The notes under the pieces were generated by a model. The model was not told the DNA's origin. It saw only the letters and a list, made by a program, of their open reading frames with translations, and did not search any database. Position numbers and translations under genes: made by a program. 64,000 nucleotides of DNA from Tritrichomonas musculus (lineage: Eukaryota > Parabasalia > Tritrichomonadida > Tritrichomonadidae): positions 2,294,001-2,358,000 of the forward strand of contig JAPFFF010000006.1 in assembly GCA_039105265.1 (NCBI GenBank), written 5' to 3'. Numbering within the stretch: the first letter of the stretch is position 1; every line of letters begins with the position of its first letter. Below are positions 17,785 to 27,204 of this stretch, piece by piece.

Positions 17785-17941
17785 TTATTTTGAAAGGTTT
17801 ATTTTTTAATAAAAATGGAAAAAAAAATATTTTGAAAGGTTTATTTTTTAATAAAAATGGAAAAAAAAATATTTTGAAAGGTTTATTTTTTAATAAAAAT
17901 GGAAAAAAAATATTTTGAAAGGTTTATTTTTATTTATAAAA
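17785..17941 (+). repeat. Tandem 42-bp repeat upstream of kinase gene, each copy with a small ATG frame
   Basis: About four copies of a unit containing ATTTTGAAAGGTTTATTTT and AATAAAAATGG. The ATG falls at 17,815, 17,857, 17,899 and finally 17,942, the start of the kinase gene. In copies 1 and 2 the ATG opens a six-codon frame (MEKKIF, stop). In copy 3 one A is missing and the frame runs across the real start. Whether these are transcribed is unknown. Confidence 0.85.
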
Positions 17942-20900
17942 ATGGAGAAAAATAGAGTTTTGGTAAATGAAACTTCTATTTTTGATAGTTTTAATCAACA
18001 TTATGAAATATATTCTTCATTTCGCCTTGATAAGAAAAAAATAAATAAAGTTTTGGGACCCAATAATTTAATGATTTCATTAAAACAGAAAATTGACAAT
18101 ATTAAAGCATATGATTCAATATCAGTCAGCAATTTAAAAATTGATGAACATTATTATTTATATTTTTTCCTTTTTGAAAACGAAATATTCATAATTGATC
18201 AAAATCTTCTACGACAAAATGAACAATACTTCAAAACTAAATACAAATCATTCTTATATTTTGATAATAAATGCGAATCTCAATTCAAAAACAGTCTTGA
18301 AGAATGCACACCTAATTCAAAAAAAGTTAATTTTTCAGAAACAAAAATCGAATCAATTCAAATTAAAATTTCAAATTGTTTTCTAGAAAAAAGTTATTTA
18401 AAAACAGTAGAGATGCGTCGAAGAATAAATTTAGACACATCATTAATTAGAAATCACTATGAATTTGATGATTTCATTCAAATAAAAACACTTGGAAATT
18501 CAGCTCAATTACATTACAATTTAAAAGACAAACTTCTTTATGTTTTAAAAAAATTTAACAGAAAAGATAAAGAGTCACAAAAGCTATATAACAGAGAATT
18601 GGAATTTTACAATTCAATTTCAAATGGAAATCAATTCATTTCAAAACTTTTTGGGAAGTTTGAACACGAAGGATTCAATTATTTAGTTATTGAATATATT
18701 GAAGGACAAATCTTACTTGAGTCCATTTTGAATAAATCAATTGATACTTTCGATAAGATCAAAATTATTATTGAAATGATTCTTGCAGTTGAATATGTTC
18801 ATAGCAAAAAGTTTGTTTTAAGAGATTTAAAATTTGACAACGTAATTCTTGATTCAAATAATGATGCCATTTTAATTGATTTTGATAGATCAATTAGAGT
18901 AGATACTACAGAAAGCGATGATCAGAATAAAACAGGCGATATCGGATGCATTTATTTCATTGCACCCGAACAATTTCAAAAAAGTGAATATTCATTCAAA
19001 TCTGATGTTTATTCTCTTGGAATGATCATTCATATGATTCTAACAAACAAATCATATTCTGACATTTTAACATATCAATATTTAACTGGCATTTTTAATA
19101 AAAAGCAAAGTGTCAACCAATTAGATGAGTTCACAAAAGTTCCTGAAAAGTTTGAATTATTTAAATATATTTATCAGGATTGCTTCAATTTTGATCCAGA
19201 ATCGAGACCAATGGTCATTGAATTGTTTTATAATTTTCTGAAATCAAGTCAACAAATTGTTGAGATAAACTCACAAAAATATATAAATGATCTCGTTATA
19301 ATTGTGTTTAGACAAATGCAGCAAGTTTTTGGAATAAAAAATAATGAAGAATTTAAATTAACAAAGTATCAAAACTTGTATGATTCTAAAATTATTAGCC
19401 AAACAATCAGTTATTTCACATTAACAAATCAAAAGGAATCTGATTTGTATTTATATATTGGCTCATTTTATTGGGACAATAAATATATATCACGTGATAT
19501 AAATAAAGCAGTATATTTTTTATCTTTGGCTGCAGATCAAGATAACTCTGAGGCTTTATTTCTTCTTGGTAAAATCTATATTAACACAAAGTATTCCATG
19601 TATGATTCTGATAAAGGATTCCATTATTTATCACTTTCAGCACGCAAAAATAATTCAAATGCACAGTATTATCTGGGAAAATTGTACTGTATACCTCAAA
19701 ATTCATTTTTTAATGCTGAAATAGGAATGAATTATTTGAAGCTTGCTGCAGATCAAGGTAATCCAAAAGCAAAATATGTGATTGGACTTCTTTACCTCAA
19801 AGGTGAAATCATTTCATTTGATATTAATAAATCAATTCAATATTTCACGCAGGCAGCAAATCAAAACAATCATGATGCATCATATCATCTTGGTATATTT
19901 TACTTAAGAGGAGAATATGTTACTAGAGATATCAATAAATCGATTTATTATTTGTCAAAAGCAGCAGATCACGGAAATGTTGAGGCACAATTTTATCTTG
20001 GAGTCATTTATTGTTATCACCCAGATATTCAAAAAAATATTGATAAATCCATCTATTATTTTAAATGTGCAGCTGATCAAAATGATGCACAATCGAAAGT
20101 TTATCTTGGATATATTTATTTTCATGAAATAAAATATCGCGATATAAATAAATCAATTTTTTATTTAACTGCTGCTGCCAATGCAAATGATCCAAAAGCA
20201 CAGAATTCTTTAGGGGATATTTATTCTTCTAAAGAATTTGGTGTTCATAATATTGAAAAAGCAATTTATTATTATTCACTTGCAGCAGAAAATGGAGAAC
20301 CAAATGCTCAAATTAATCTTGGATTTCTTTATTTTTATGATAATGAAATACCAAGAGATATTGACAAAGCTATTTATTATTGGACACTGGCTGCCAATCA
20401 AAATAACCCAAATGCGCAATGTTATCTTGGAATCTTATATTTATATGTATGTTTTACCTCTCATGATATTAATAAAGCTATTTTTTATTTGTCTCAATCT
20501 GCCCAACAAAACAATTCAAGAGCACAATGCTATTTGGGATTTATTTATTATGAAGGAAAATATGTTCCACGTAATGTTGACTGGGGAATTTCCTTTTTAA
20601 CAGCTTCAGCAGAAAAAAATGATTCTGATGCACAACTATTTCTTGGTATTATTTATTATTATGGTGAAAATATTCAAAAAGATATCAATAAATCCATTAA
20701 ATATTTTCAATTATCTGCAAATCAAAATATGTCACGAGCTAAAACATTTCTAGGAATCATTTATTATGAAAACATTTATGTTAAACAAGACATTCCTCAA
20801 TCAATAAATTATTTAAAACAGGCAGCTGAATTAAACGATGAATTTGCTCAACTTTTTCTTGGAATAATATATTCTGATGAAAGTGTGAATGATTTTGACA

Positions 20901-21961
20901 TTAGTAAAGCTATTCAATATTTAGACCTTGCAGCAAAACAAAATAATCATGTTGCTTATTTAAATCTTGGCTATATTTATTACGAAGGACGTAAAGTTCG
21001 AAGAGATATAAAAAAGGCCACCTATTATTTTGAACGTTCTGCAATTCAAAATAATAAAGATGCACTTTTTTATCTTGGTTTGATTTATTATTTTGGTGAT
21101 TTAGGTTTTCGTGACATTAAAAAAGCAATTCACTATTTTACAATTGCTGCTAAATTCAACCATATTCATTCGCATTTTTATCTTGGAATTATTTATTTAT
21201 TTGGAAATGAAGTACCACGAGATATCACAAAATCATTATATTATCTCAAATATTCAGCAGATAACAATGATACAAAAGCATCATATTTTTTAGGGCAGAT
21301 GTATTATGAAGGAATTAATGTTACTCCTGATATAAACAAGTCTATACATTATTTTAAGAATGCAGCATGTTTTAAAGATGGAAAATCAAAAAATAATCTT
21401 GGAGTCATTTATAAAAATGGCGAAGGTGTCAATAAAAATCAAGGATTGGCAATTCAATACTTTAAAGAAGCTATTAATGATGAAAAAAATAGTTTTGCTT
21501 GTTTCAATTTGGCAAAGATTTATTATTTTGATGGCAAAATTAATGAAGCAATAGAATTACTTGAAACAGGGTCAGAAAACAACTCTTTGCCTTCTGATGT
21601 TTTCTTGTCTTTCATTTATATTTGTGGAGATGAACAAGTTCGCGACATGAAAAAGGCTGAAAAGTATCTCAACAAAATTAAAGACATTTACAACCAAAAA
21701 GAAATATATTTAACATTTGAACTCATTCTGGATGATGAAACAATTGTATTCGCCAAAAGAATTCTTTCTTTTATCAAAAAATACGATTTGCAGTGTCTTT
21801 TTATCGATAATTTTGTTTATGATTTTATTTATTACATGCAATATGAAAAGTTCTCTCGTAGAAATAATGAAAAGAAATTAACATCAAATTCAAAACATTC
21901 AAAACATTCTGAACATTTGCAAAAAATAAACGAACTATTTTATGAAGGATTTAATGATTAA
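17942..21961 (+). CDS. Protein kinase with about 21 C-terminal Sel1 repeats, 1339 aa
   Basis: I use ATG 17,942 because the longer frame begins with TTG. Residues 1-150 are an unassigned N-terminal region. The kinase domain spans about 180-435: a degenerate glycine loop (TLGNSAQLHY), lysine in YVLKKF near 203, catalytic loop VLRDLKFDN near 292-300 (Leu in place of His of HRD), IDFDRS in place of DFG near 313, and an intact IAPEQF and Arg-Pro further on. Residues about 500-1270 hold about 21 Sel1 units of 36 residues (LGxIYYxG...DINKSIxYxxxAAxQNN). Sel1 arrays are helical scaffolds for protein partners. Kinase-Sel1 fusions are typical of trichomonads and Entamoeba-like protists. The catalytic Asp of both loops is kept, so activity is possible but not assured. 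Confidence 0.9.
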   Translation: MEKNRVLVNETSIFDSFNQHYEIYSSFRLDKKKINKVLGPNNLMISLKQKIDNIKAYDSISVSNLKIDEHYYLYFFLFENEIFIIDQNLLRQNEQYFKTKYKSFLYFDNKCESQFKNSLEECTPNSKKVNFSETKIESIQIKISNCFLEKSYLKTVEMRRRINLDTSLIRNHYEFDDFIQIKTLGNSAQLHYNLKDKLLYVLKKFNRKDKESQKLYNRELEFYNSISNGNQFISKLFGKFEHEGFNYLVIEYIEGQILLESILNKSIDTFDKIKIIIEMILAVEYVHSKKFVLRDLKFDNVILDSNNDAILIDFDRSIRVDTTESDDQNKTGDIGCIYFIAPEQFQKSEYSFKSDVYSLGMIIHMILTNKSYSDILTYQYLTGIFNKKQSVNQLDEFTKVPEKFELFKYIYQDCFNFDPESRPMVIELFYNFLKSSQQIVEINSQKYINDLVIIVFRQMQQVFGIKNNEEFKLTKYQNLYDSKIISQTISYFTLTNQKESDLYLYIGSFYWDNKYISRDINKAVYFLSLAADQDNSEALFLLGKIYINTKYSMYDSDKGFHYLSLSARKNNSNAQYYLGKLYCIPQNSFFNAEIGMNYLKLAADQGNPKAKYVIGLLYLKGEIISFDINKSIQYFTQAANQNNHDASYHLGIFYLRGEYVTRDINKSIYYLSKAADHGNVEAQFYLGVIYCYHPDIQKNIDKSIYYFKCAADQNDAQSKVYLGYIYFHEIKYRDINKSIFYLTAAANANDPKAQNSLGDIYSSKEFGVHNIEKAIYYYSLAAENGEPNAQINLGFLYFYDNEIPRDIDKAIYYWTLAANQNNPNAQCYLGILYLYVCFTSHDINKAIFYLSQSAQQNNSRAQCYLGFIYYEGKYVPRNVDWGISFLTASAEKNDSDAQLFLGIIYYYGENIQKDINKSIKYFQLSANQNMSRAKTFLGIIYYENIYVKQDIPQSINYLKQAAELNDEFAQLFLGIIYSDESVNDFDISKAIQYLDLAAKQNNHVAYLNLGYIYYEGRKVRRDIKKATYYFERSAIQNNKDALFYLGLIYYFGDLGFRDIKKAIHYFTIAAKFNHIHSHFYLGIIYLFGNEVPRDITKSLYYLKYSADNNDTKASYFLGQMYYEGINVTPDINKSIHYFKNAACFKDGKSKNNLGVIYKNGEGVNKNQGLAIQYFKEAINDEKNSFACFNLAKIYYFDGKINEAIELLETGSENNSLPSDVFLSFIYICGDEQVRDMKKAEKYLNKIKDIYNQKEIYLTFELILDDETIVFAKRILSFIKKYDLQCLFIDNFVYDFIYYMQYEKFSRRNNEKKLTSNSKHSKHSEHLQKINELFYEGFND

Positions 21962-23621
21962 AATCAAATCATTAAAATAAATAAAAAATCGATTTTTTTA
22001 AAAAGAAACTTATTTTTTTTTCTCATGATCACCCACAATGAGTGATCACTCATTCTTTTTTTGGCACAATTTTTTTTTATGTGTTTTAAAGTACACCTTA
22101 AAAACCATTTTTATATTTACTGTAGCAAGAGAGATTGTGTCTCAACTTTTTGAGAGAACTAATAGAAAAAAAAAGAATAATAATAATACAAAAAATAATA
22201 CAAAACCACTTTGCATTATTATATCAGTTTTTTGGAAAACTAAATGAGCAAATATATAGAGCTAACAAATGCATATTTATATTCATTTTTATTAAGAATT
22301 GATATTTATCACAAAGCTTTGGTCGACTCATTTTTCTTTTGACGACTATTTTTCCCTTTACCTTTATATACAATTTCATTGATAAAAAAAGTGATATAAC
22401 AACATCAACAATCAAGAACTTATTTTCATTGCATATAACATCATCATTTTGGCATGAAAATGATTTGTATGTAAATTTTTAATCATTTTTATATAGCAAA
22501 ATAAAGAAGAAAAAACTATTATATATTGAAATGTTGACAAAATAATTATTAAATTAACTTTTTTGCCATAAGTACGAAATAAGTGATCACTTATTTTATA
22601 TCATAGATAAGATGATGAATATAGGACTATTTTTTTTTTTATATTGGTGACTATTTTAAAGAGAATCAAAAAAATAAGAAAATATATTTAAATTACAAAA
22701 TAAAACCTAAAACTCAAAGAGAAATTGAAACTTTTTGAAGCCAAAAAAAGAGTGTCACACCCATTTTTTAAAAATTATAGATTTAATGGTTGCGTTTTCT
22801 CATAGTTTTAAAATTTTTTATACAATTCAATGATTCATTAATAAAACATTAAAAATTAATTTGAAACTATCTATCAAAAATCAAAGGATAATGTTAAGGA
22901 GGAAGTTTCTCAATTCAATGCTATAATTCAATGAGTTCTCACAAAAATAAGGAAATTTCCTATTTTTATATTTTTTTCTGCTATCCACTAGGGATTTAAG
23001 GCAAAAAGATTCATAACAATATGTATATTTGGTTTTACCATCATTTCAAATTTTTTTGTTGATTTTTTTTGGTAAATGTATGACAAAATTTTTTTGTTGA
23101 TAGAATTTGAATCATATCGATTCCAAAATTTAAAAAAATGTTTAAAAATATTTTAAAAGCCTAGGGCATGAATCGAAAAAAATGATGATAATTATATCAA
23201 AATAATATTTTTTCAAAAAAGAATTTTATTGTTAAATTTGCTTTTAATTTAAAGCAAGGAAATTATGCTATTAATTATTTTTTTTTAATATTTATTCGTT
23301 CCACGTTTTTTGAAAAAAGGCCATAAAAGAAAAGGTATTTTAATTTAATTAATATTTCAATAAAATGGGTTAATTATGTAGATATTTTTTATAATCTTAT
23401 TTTTAAAAAATTGCAATTTTTTAACATAGAAACAAAGAAAAGAAAAAACCATTTTTTTTTTATTTTGATCGTTAAGGACAAATATCAAGGTCATTTAACT
23501 TTTTCATAGTATATTACCATTTAAACTTCAATTCTATGAGTTTTATCAATATTGAATGGTTTACAAAAAAAAGGACTTTTCAGAATTTGACTTTTTTGCA
23601 CAATAAATAAAAATTCATGAA
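21962..23621. other. AT-rich intergenic region with two related palindromes
   Basis: No gene is supported. An 18-bp palindrome around AGTGATCACT lies at 22,037-22,054 and a 20-bp one with the same core at 22,577-22,596. The segment near 23,531-23,575 resembles one near 31,643-31,690 (shared ATTCTATGAGTT and TCAATATTGAATG), suggesting a dispersed repeat. Confidence 0.5.
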
Positions 23622-25019
23622 ATGTGGTTACTTTTTATAATTTTAAAAAATATGACTAAAGTACTCTATCTTACATCTTCAGGACTAAAAAATATTATAT
23701 TAAATAATCATGAACCATGTTACAGATTCATATTTCGTTTTGGGCAACGAGAAATCGAAACCAATAAATACTTCGCCGAATTTATTTCGCCAGTTATCTC
23801 GCATCTTCATCAATGTGACCCCACAATCGATTTCATCAATTTCGAAGATATGATCAATGAAAACGGAGGAGGAAAAAGAACGAAACAAAGACAACAATTC
23901 TTTACAAGTGACTCAATTTCACTGTTTGAGCGCATTTTGTCAGGTTCAACAGTCGAAATACCAGATAAAGATCAAATGGGCCTTCGAATTATTTCCATTC
24001 TTTTAGGTAACAACGAACTTTACGAAAATCTTCTCAAAATCAATCCACAATACATCGCGAATAAGCCAATCGACGAACTGATTGACGAAGTTACATTTTA
24101 TTACGAATTTTGTGCGCATGACATTGAGTATTCAGATATAATTGATCGTCTTTCCAGAGACTTTTGGAAAATTGACAGCAAATTAATTGATCGTCTTCCG
24201 ATTGGAATTCTTTACAGAATTATTGCGAACGAGAACTTTGTGAGGAATAGCGAAGACGATTTTTATGATGTTATTTCAAAAGTGCAAACGAACGATGAAG
24301 AATCAAAAATCATGATTTATGAATCCATCGATTTTAAGAATCTGAGTTCGAGCAAGTTTAGTGAATTCATTGACAAATTTGACTACCGCGAAATGACAAA
24401 GACCATTTGGGATAAACTTTGCGAATGCTTCTACATCAACCATGATGGAAAAGAAGAAGAAGAAGAAAGAAAGAAAGGACGCCGAATTGAATTCGATGGA
24501 AAAACAGAAAATCGGTTGAAGGGAATCATCCAGAAATTGACCGAAGAAGCAGGAGGAAACGTTTCAGACAAAGGAATAGTTGATGTCACTTCATCGTCAA
24601 CATTTTCCGATTATTACCCAAAAAACGCAGTTGATTTAAACAATATTTCCAATTATTATGAATCAATCAACGACACTTACGATCAGTGGCTTCGATACGA
24701 TTTCAAAGAAAGAAAAATCAGGCCAACTGGATACTCAATCAGAACCAGACACAATAGTGACTGCTTTAATCCACAGAGCTGGTGCATTGAAGTGTCAAAC
24801 ACAGGAAACGACAATGACTGGAAAATAGTTGATTCGCGAACAAATGCAACGAGTCTGCAAAAAGGAAACCAACTTGACACGTTTGAAATTGGTCAGAAAC
24901 TTCACAATAACGAAAGCTACCGATTTATCAGGCTGAGACAGACAGGACAGTCAACATATAATTCTAATTATTTAGTGATATCAGCTCTTGAATATTTTGG
25001 TGAATTGCTTGAAAACTAA
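23622..25019 (+). CDS. BTB-BACK-like protein with C-terminal discoidin (F5/8 type C-like) domain, 465 aa
   Basis: An N-terminal region (RFIFRFGQREIETNKYFAEFISPVISHL, about residues 27-55) matches trichomonad BTB-like domains. A helical BACK-like stretch to about residue 300 and a charged linker with a Glu/Lys run (KEEEEERKKGRR) follow. The C-terminal 145 residues (TFSDYYPKNAVDLNN ... QWLRYDF ... PTGYSIRT ... WCIEVSNTG ... FRL-type RFIRLRQTG ... LVISALEYFGEL) form a discoidin-like beta sandwich as in BTBD9-type proteins. The likely role is an adaptor binding partners through both ends. A second ATG at 23,652 (MTKVLYL) is an alternative start. The coding DNA is more GC-rich than its surroundings. 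Confidence 0.8.
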   Translation: MWLLFIILKNMTKVLYLTSSGLKNIILNNHEPCYRFIFRFGQREIETNKYFAEFISPVISHLHQCDPTIDFINFEDMINENGGGKRTKQRQQFFTSDSISLFERILSGSTVEIPDKDQMGLRIISILLGNNELYENLLKINPQYIANKPIDELIDEVTFYYEFCAHDIEYSDIIDRLSRDFWKIDSKLIDRLPIGILYRIIANENFVRNSEDDFYDVISKVQTNDEESKIMIYESIDFKNLSSSKFSEFIDKFDYREMTKTIWDKLCECFYINHDGKEEEEERKKGRRIEFDGKTENRLKGIIQKLTEEAGGNVSDKGIVDVTSSSTFSDYYPKNAVDLNNISNYYESINDTYDQWLRYDFKERKIRPTGYSIRTRHNSDCFNPQSWCIEVSNTGNDNDWKIVDSRTNATSLQKGNQLDTFEIGQKLHNNESYRFIRLRQTGQSTYNSNYLVISALEYFGELLEN

Positions 25020-25075
25020 TAAATCTTTTCAACTTCTACTTTTTGATATAAATAAACAATTTTTTTTTATTATCT

Positions 25076-25269
25076 TAGAGTGCCCTGAAAAACCTGTAGA
25101 CGCCTGAAAAATATTTAGACAATATTTTTTCTATATTATTTATTAATTTTTTTTTCAGAAGCAAGGTCAAATTCAAAATAGTGAAATTTTGACCTTAAAT
25201 TTTTTTCTCAAATTTTTTTTAATGATCTTTAGAAAAATTTAACGTCTACAGGTTTTTTAGGGCACTTTA
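25076..25269. mobile_element. MITE-like element with about 24-bp terminal inverted repeats
   Basis: AGTGCCCTGAAAAACCTG... at 25,079-25,102 is the reverse complement of 25,243-25,266 with one mismatch. The 188-bp unit has no frame and an internal AT-rich fold-back around AAGGTCAAA...TTTGACCTT. A short non-coding unit with matching ends suggests a miniature inverted-repeat transposon. Target duplication is not clear (TTA/TAA flanks). Confidence 0.55.
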
Positions 25270-25542
25270 ATATAATAAAACAAAACACCAAAAAAATAAG
25301 ACCTGAACTTTATCCAGCCATCATATTGTTTTAAAATCTTTTGGATAAAATTGGAAATTTTAATTATAATTGTAAATTATTTTATGATTTTATGATTAAG
25401 ATATTTTAATAAAAGATTTTTTTTAGTTATTTCTTTGATAAAGCTAATATAATTTTTTTTACTCCTATCGCTAATACAAATTTCGACAATCTTAATTATT
25501 TAAAATAATTTAATATTATTATAATCAAAAGCTTTTGTAAAT

Positions 25543-26643
25543 TCATGGTGGAGAAGGTGGAGGTGGAGGCGGTAATTTAGGTGATTCTTGTTCAAATGAT
25601 ATTTTTGGTATAAATTTCTTGTAATTCGGTTTTTTCTTAAGACGATGACTTTTACTAAAATTATCAGAAACAGAGGCTTGAATCGATTCTATATCTGCAG
25701 CCAACATTTCTTTGATCGATTGAATTTCAGCATCATTTTTCTTTTCATTTTCACCTATTTGTTTAGAAAGCCATTCAATTTTATCGTTCATCAACTCAAT
25801 TTCTTTTGCGTGCTTTTCACTGAGACTTTTTATTTCAGCCTCATAATTTGAAACTATTTCTTTCTTATCAAGCTCAAATTTATCATTTAAATTTTTCTTG
25901 TCAATTTCGTTTTGATTTTGAGTTTCAGTAATTTTTTTCTCAAGTTCGTTTATTTTGTCTTCAAGTTTTCTTCTGTTTGCGAATTCGTCAGCCAAATATG
26001 AAAAATCAACGCTTGGCATATGATTCAATCTCTTTTCACGTAATGCAAACGACTCTTCAATATTACTTTTCGACAATTTCGTTCCGTCAAGTGCATCAAA
26101 GAGAATGAAAGCGTTTTCATTTTTTGTTTTATCCAAATATTGCTTGATTAGATCATAAGCAGCGTTGTGTTGCGTCAGATTTCTCCTCGGATGATTGAAA
26201 ATGTTGTAAAGCGATTGAATTGGAATATTAAATAATTCTTCTCCGAATTTTTCAAGATAATCATCAAGTTTAATCGCAATTTGTTCTTCATAAAAAGTTG
26301 AATTTTCATTTTTGTTTGTGAGAAGACCGTTTATGTATATTAAATACTCGCCTAACTGCTTTTTCTTGTCCTCAAGGAATTCGATAAGTATATTGAATTC
26401 TTGGCTAAGTTGCATAAATTCATTGAAATTAAATACATCGATGTCTGGAATCTTGTCATCAACTAAATAATCAATAAACGATTGAAAAACATTTTCATTA
26501 ACTTTTGATTTTAAACAATAATAATGATTTTGACCAAAAACAAGTGAATTTGAAATATCTGGCGAAATATCCAATAAATGCTTAAAAAGCGATGGTATTG
26601 TAAAAACTTTCGAATTAGAACATATTTGAAAAGCGTTTTGCAT
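25543..26643 (-). CDS. BTB-like, coiled-coil, poly-proline tailed protein, 366 aa
   Basis: Residues 1-100 (FTIPSLFKHLLDISPDISNSLVFG ... VFNFNEFMQLSQEFNI) match the trichomonad BTB-like N-terminus. Residues about 100-210 are BACK-like. Residues about 215-330 form a long coiled coil (KLEDKINELEKKITETQNQ onward), and the protein ends in a basic patch and LPPPPPPSPP. Poly-proline of this type commonly binds profilin, SH3 or WW domains, so a cytoskeletal adaptor role is reasonable but inferred. These proteins form a large expanded family in trichomonads, often mislabelled as viral inclusion proteins. Confidence 0.8.
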   Translation of the reverse strand: MQNAFQICSNSKVFTIPSLFKHLLDISPDISNSLVFGQNHYYCLKSKVNENVFQSFIDYLVDDKIPDIDVFNFNEFMQLSQEFNILIEFLEDKKKQLGEYLIYINGLLTNKNENSTFYEEQIAIKLDDYLEKFGEELFNIPIQSLYNIFNHPRRNLTQHNAAYDLIKQYLDKTKNENAFILFDALDGTKLSKSNIEESFALREKRLNHMPSVDFSYLADEFANRRKLEDKINELEKKITETQNQNEIDKKNLNDKFELDKKEIVSNYEAEIKSLSEKHAKEIELMNDKIEWLSKQIGENEKKNDAEIQSIKEMLAADIESIQASVSDNFSKSHRLKKKPNYKKFIPKISFEQESPKLPPPPPPSPP

Positions 26644-27204
26644 ATATTTAAATTGAATTAATTTAAATTTGAAAAGCGTTTAGTAAAAAAAATTCAATGA
26701 GCTCTCTCAAAATTCAGTTTACTATATTTTTATCAGATTTTAATTTAATTATTGATTACATGTCAAATCAGTTTATTGTTTTGCAGAAAAAAAAAGTAGC
26801 AAGAGACTTTTAATCACATTAAGTTCTGAATTTGATGGTATTTTCAATATTTACATGATTTTTACAATTAAAAAAAAAAACTTTTTTATTGATTTGTATG
26901 AAACACTTTGAAAAAAAGAATTTATCTATATTGTGAGACTTTGGATCTTAAGTAAATTCATTTGTTTTGTTGTTTTTGAATAATTAAATCGCAAATTTAA
27001 GATGACTATTACATCATATTCGTTCTATCTGTCATTTATTGAGCCATGTGTGACGATTTTGCTTTTTGTTGATTGTATTGTTAAATTTTAGAAATTAACA
27101 ATCACTTGAAGAGATATTTTTGAGTTTAGACATTTTTGAATATTTTTTGAATGATTAAAAAATAATAATAAAAAAAAATTAATTTTCATAAAATGTTAAT
27201 AAAA
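26644..27204. other. AT-rich intergenic region
   Basis: I see no gene, RNA or clear repeat in this stretch apart from homopolymer runs. Confidence 0.5.
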
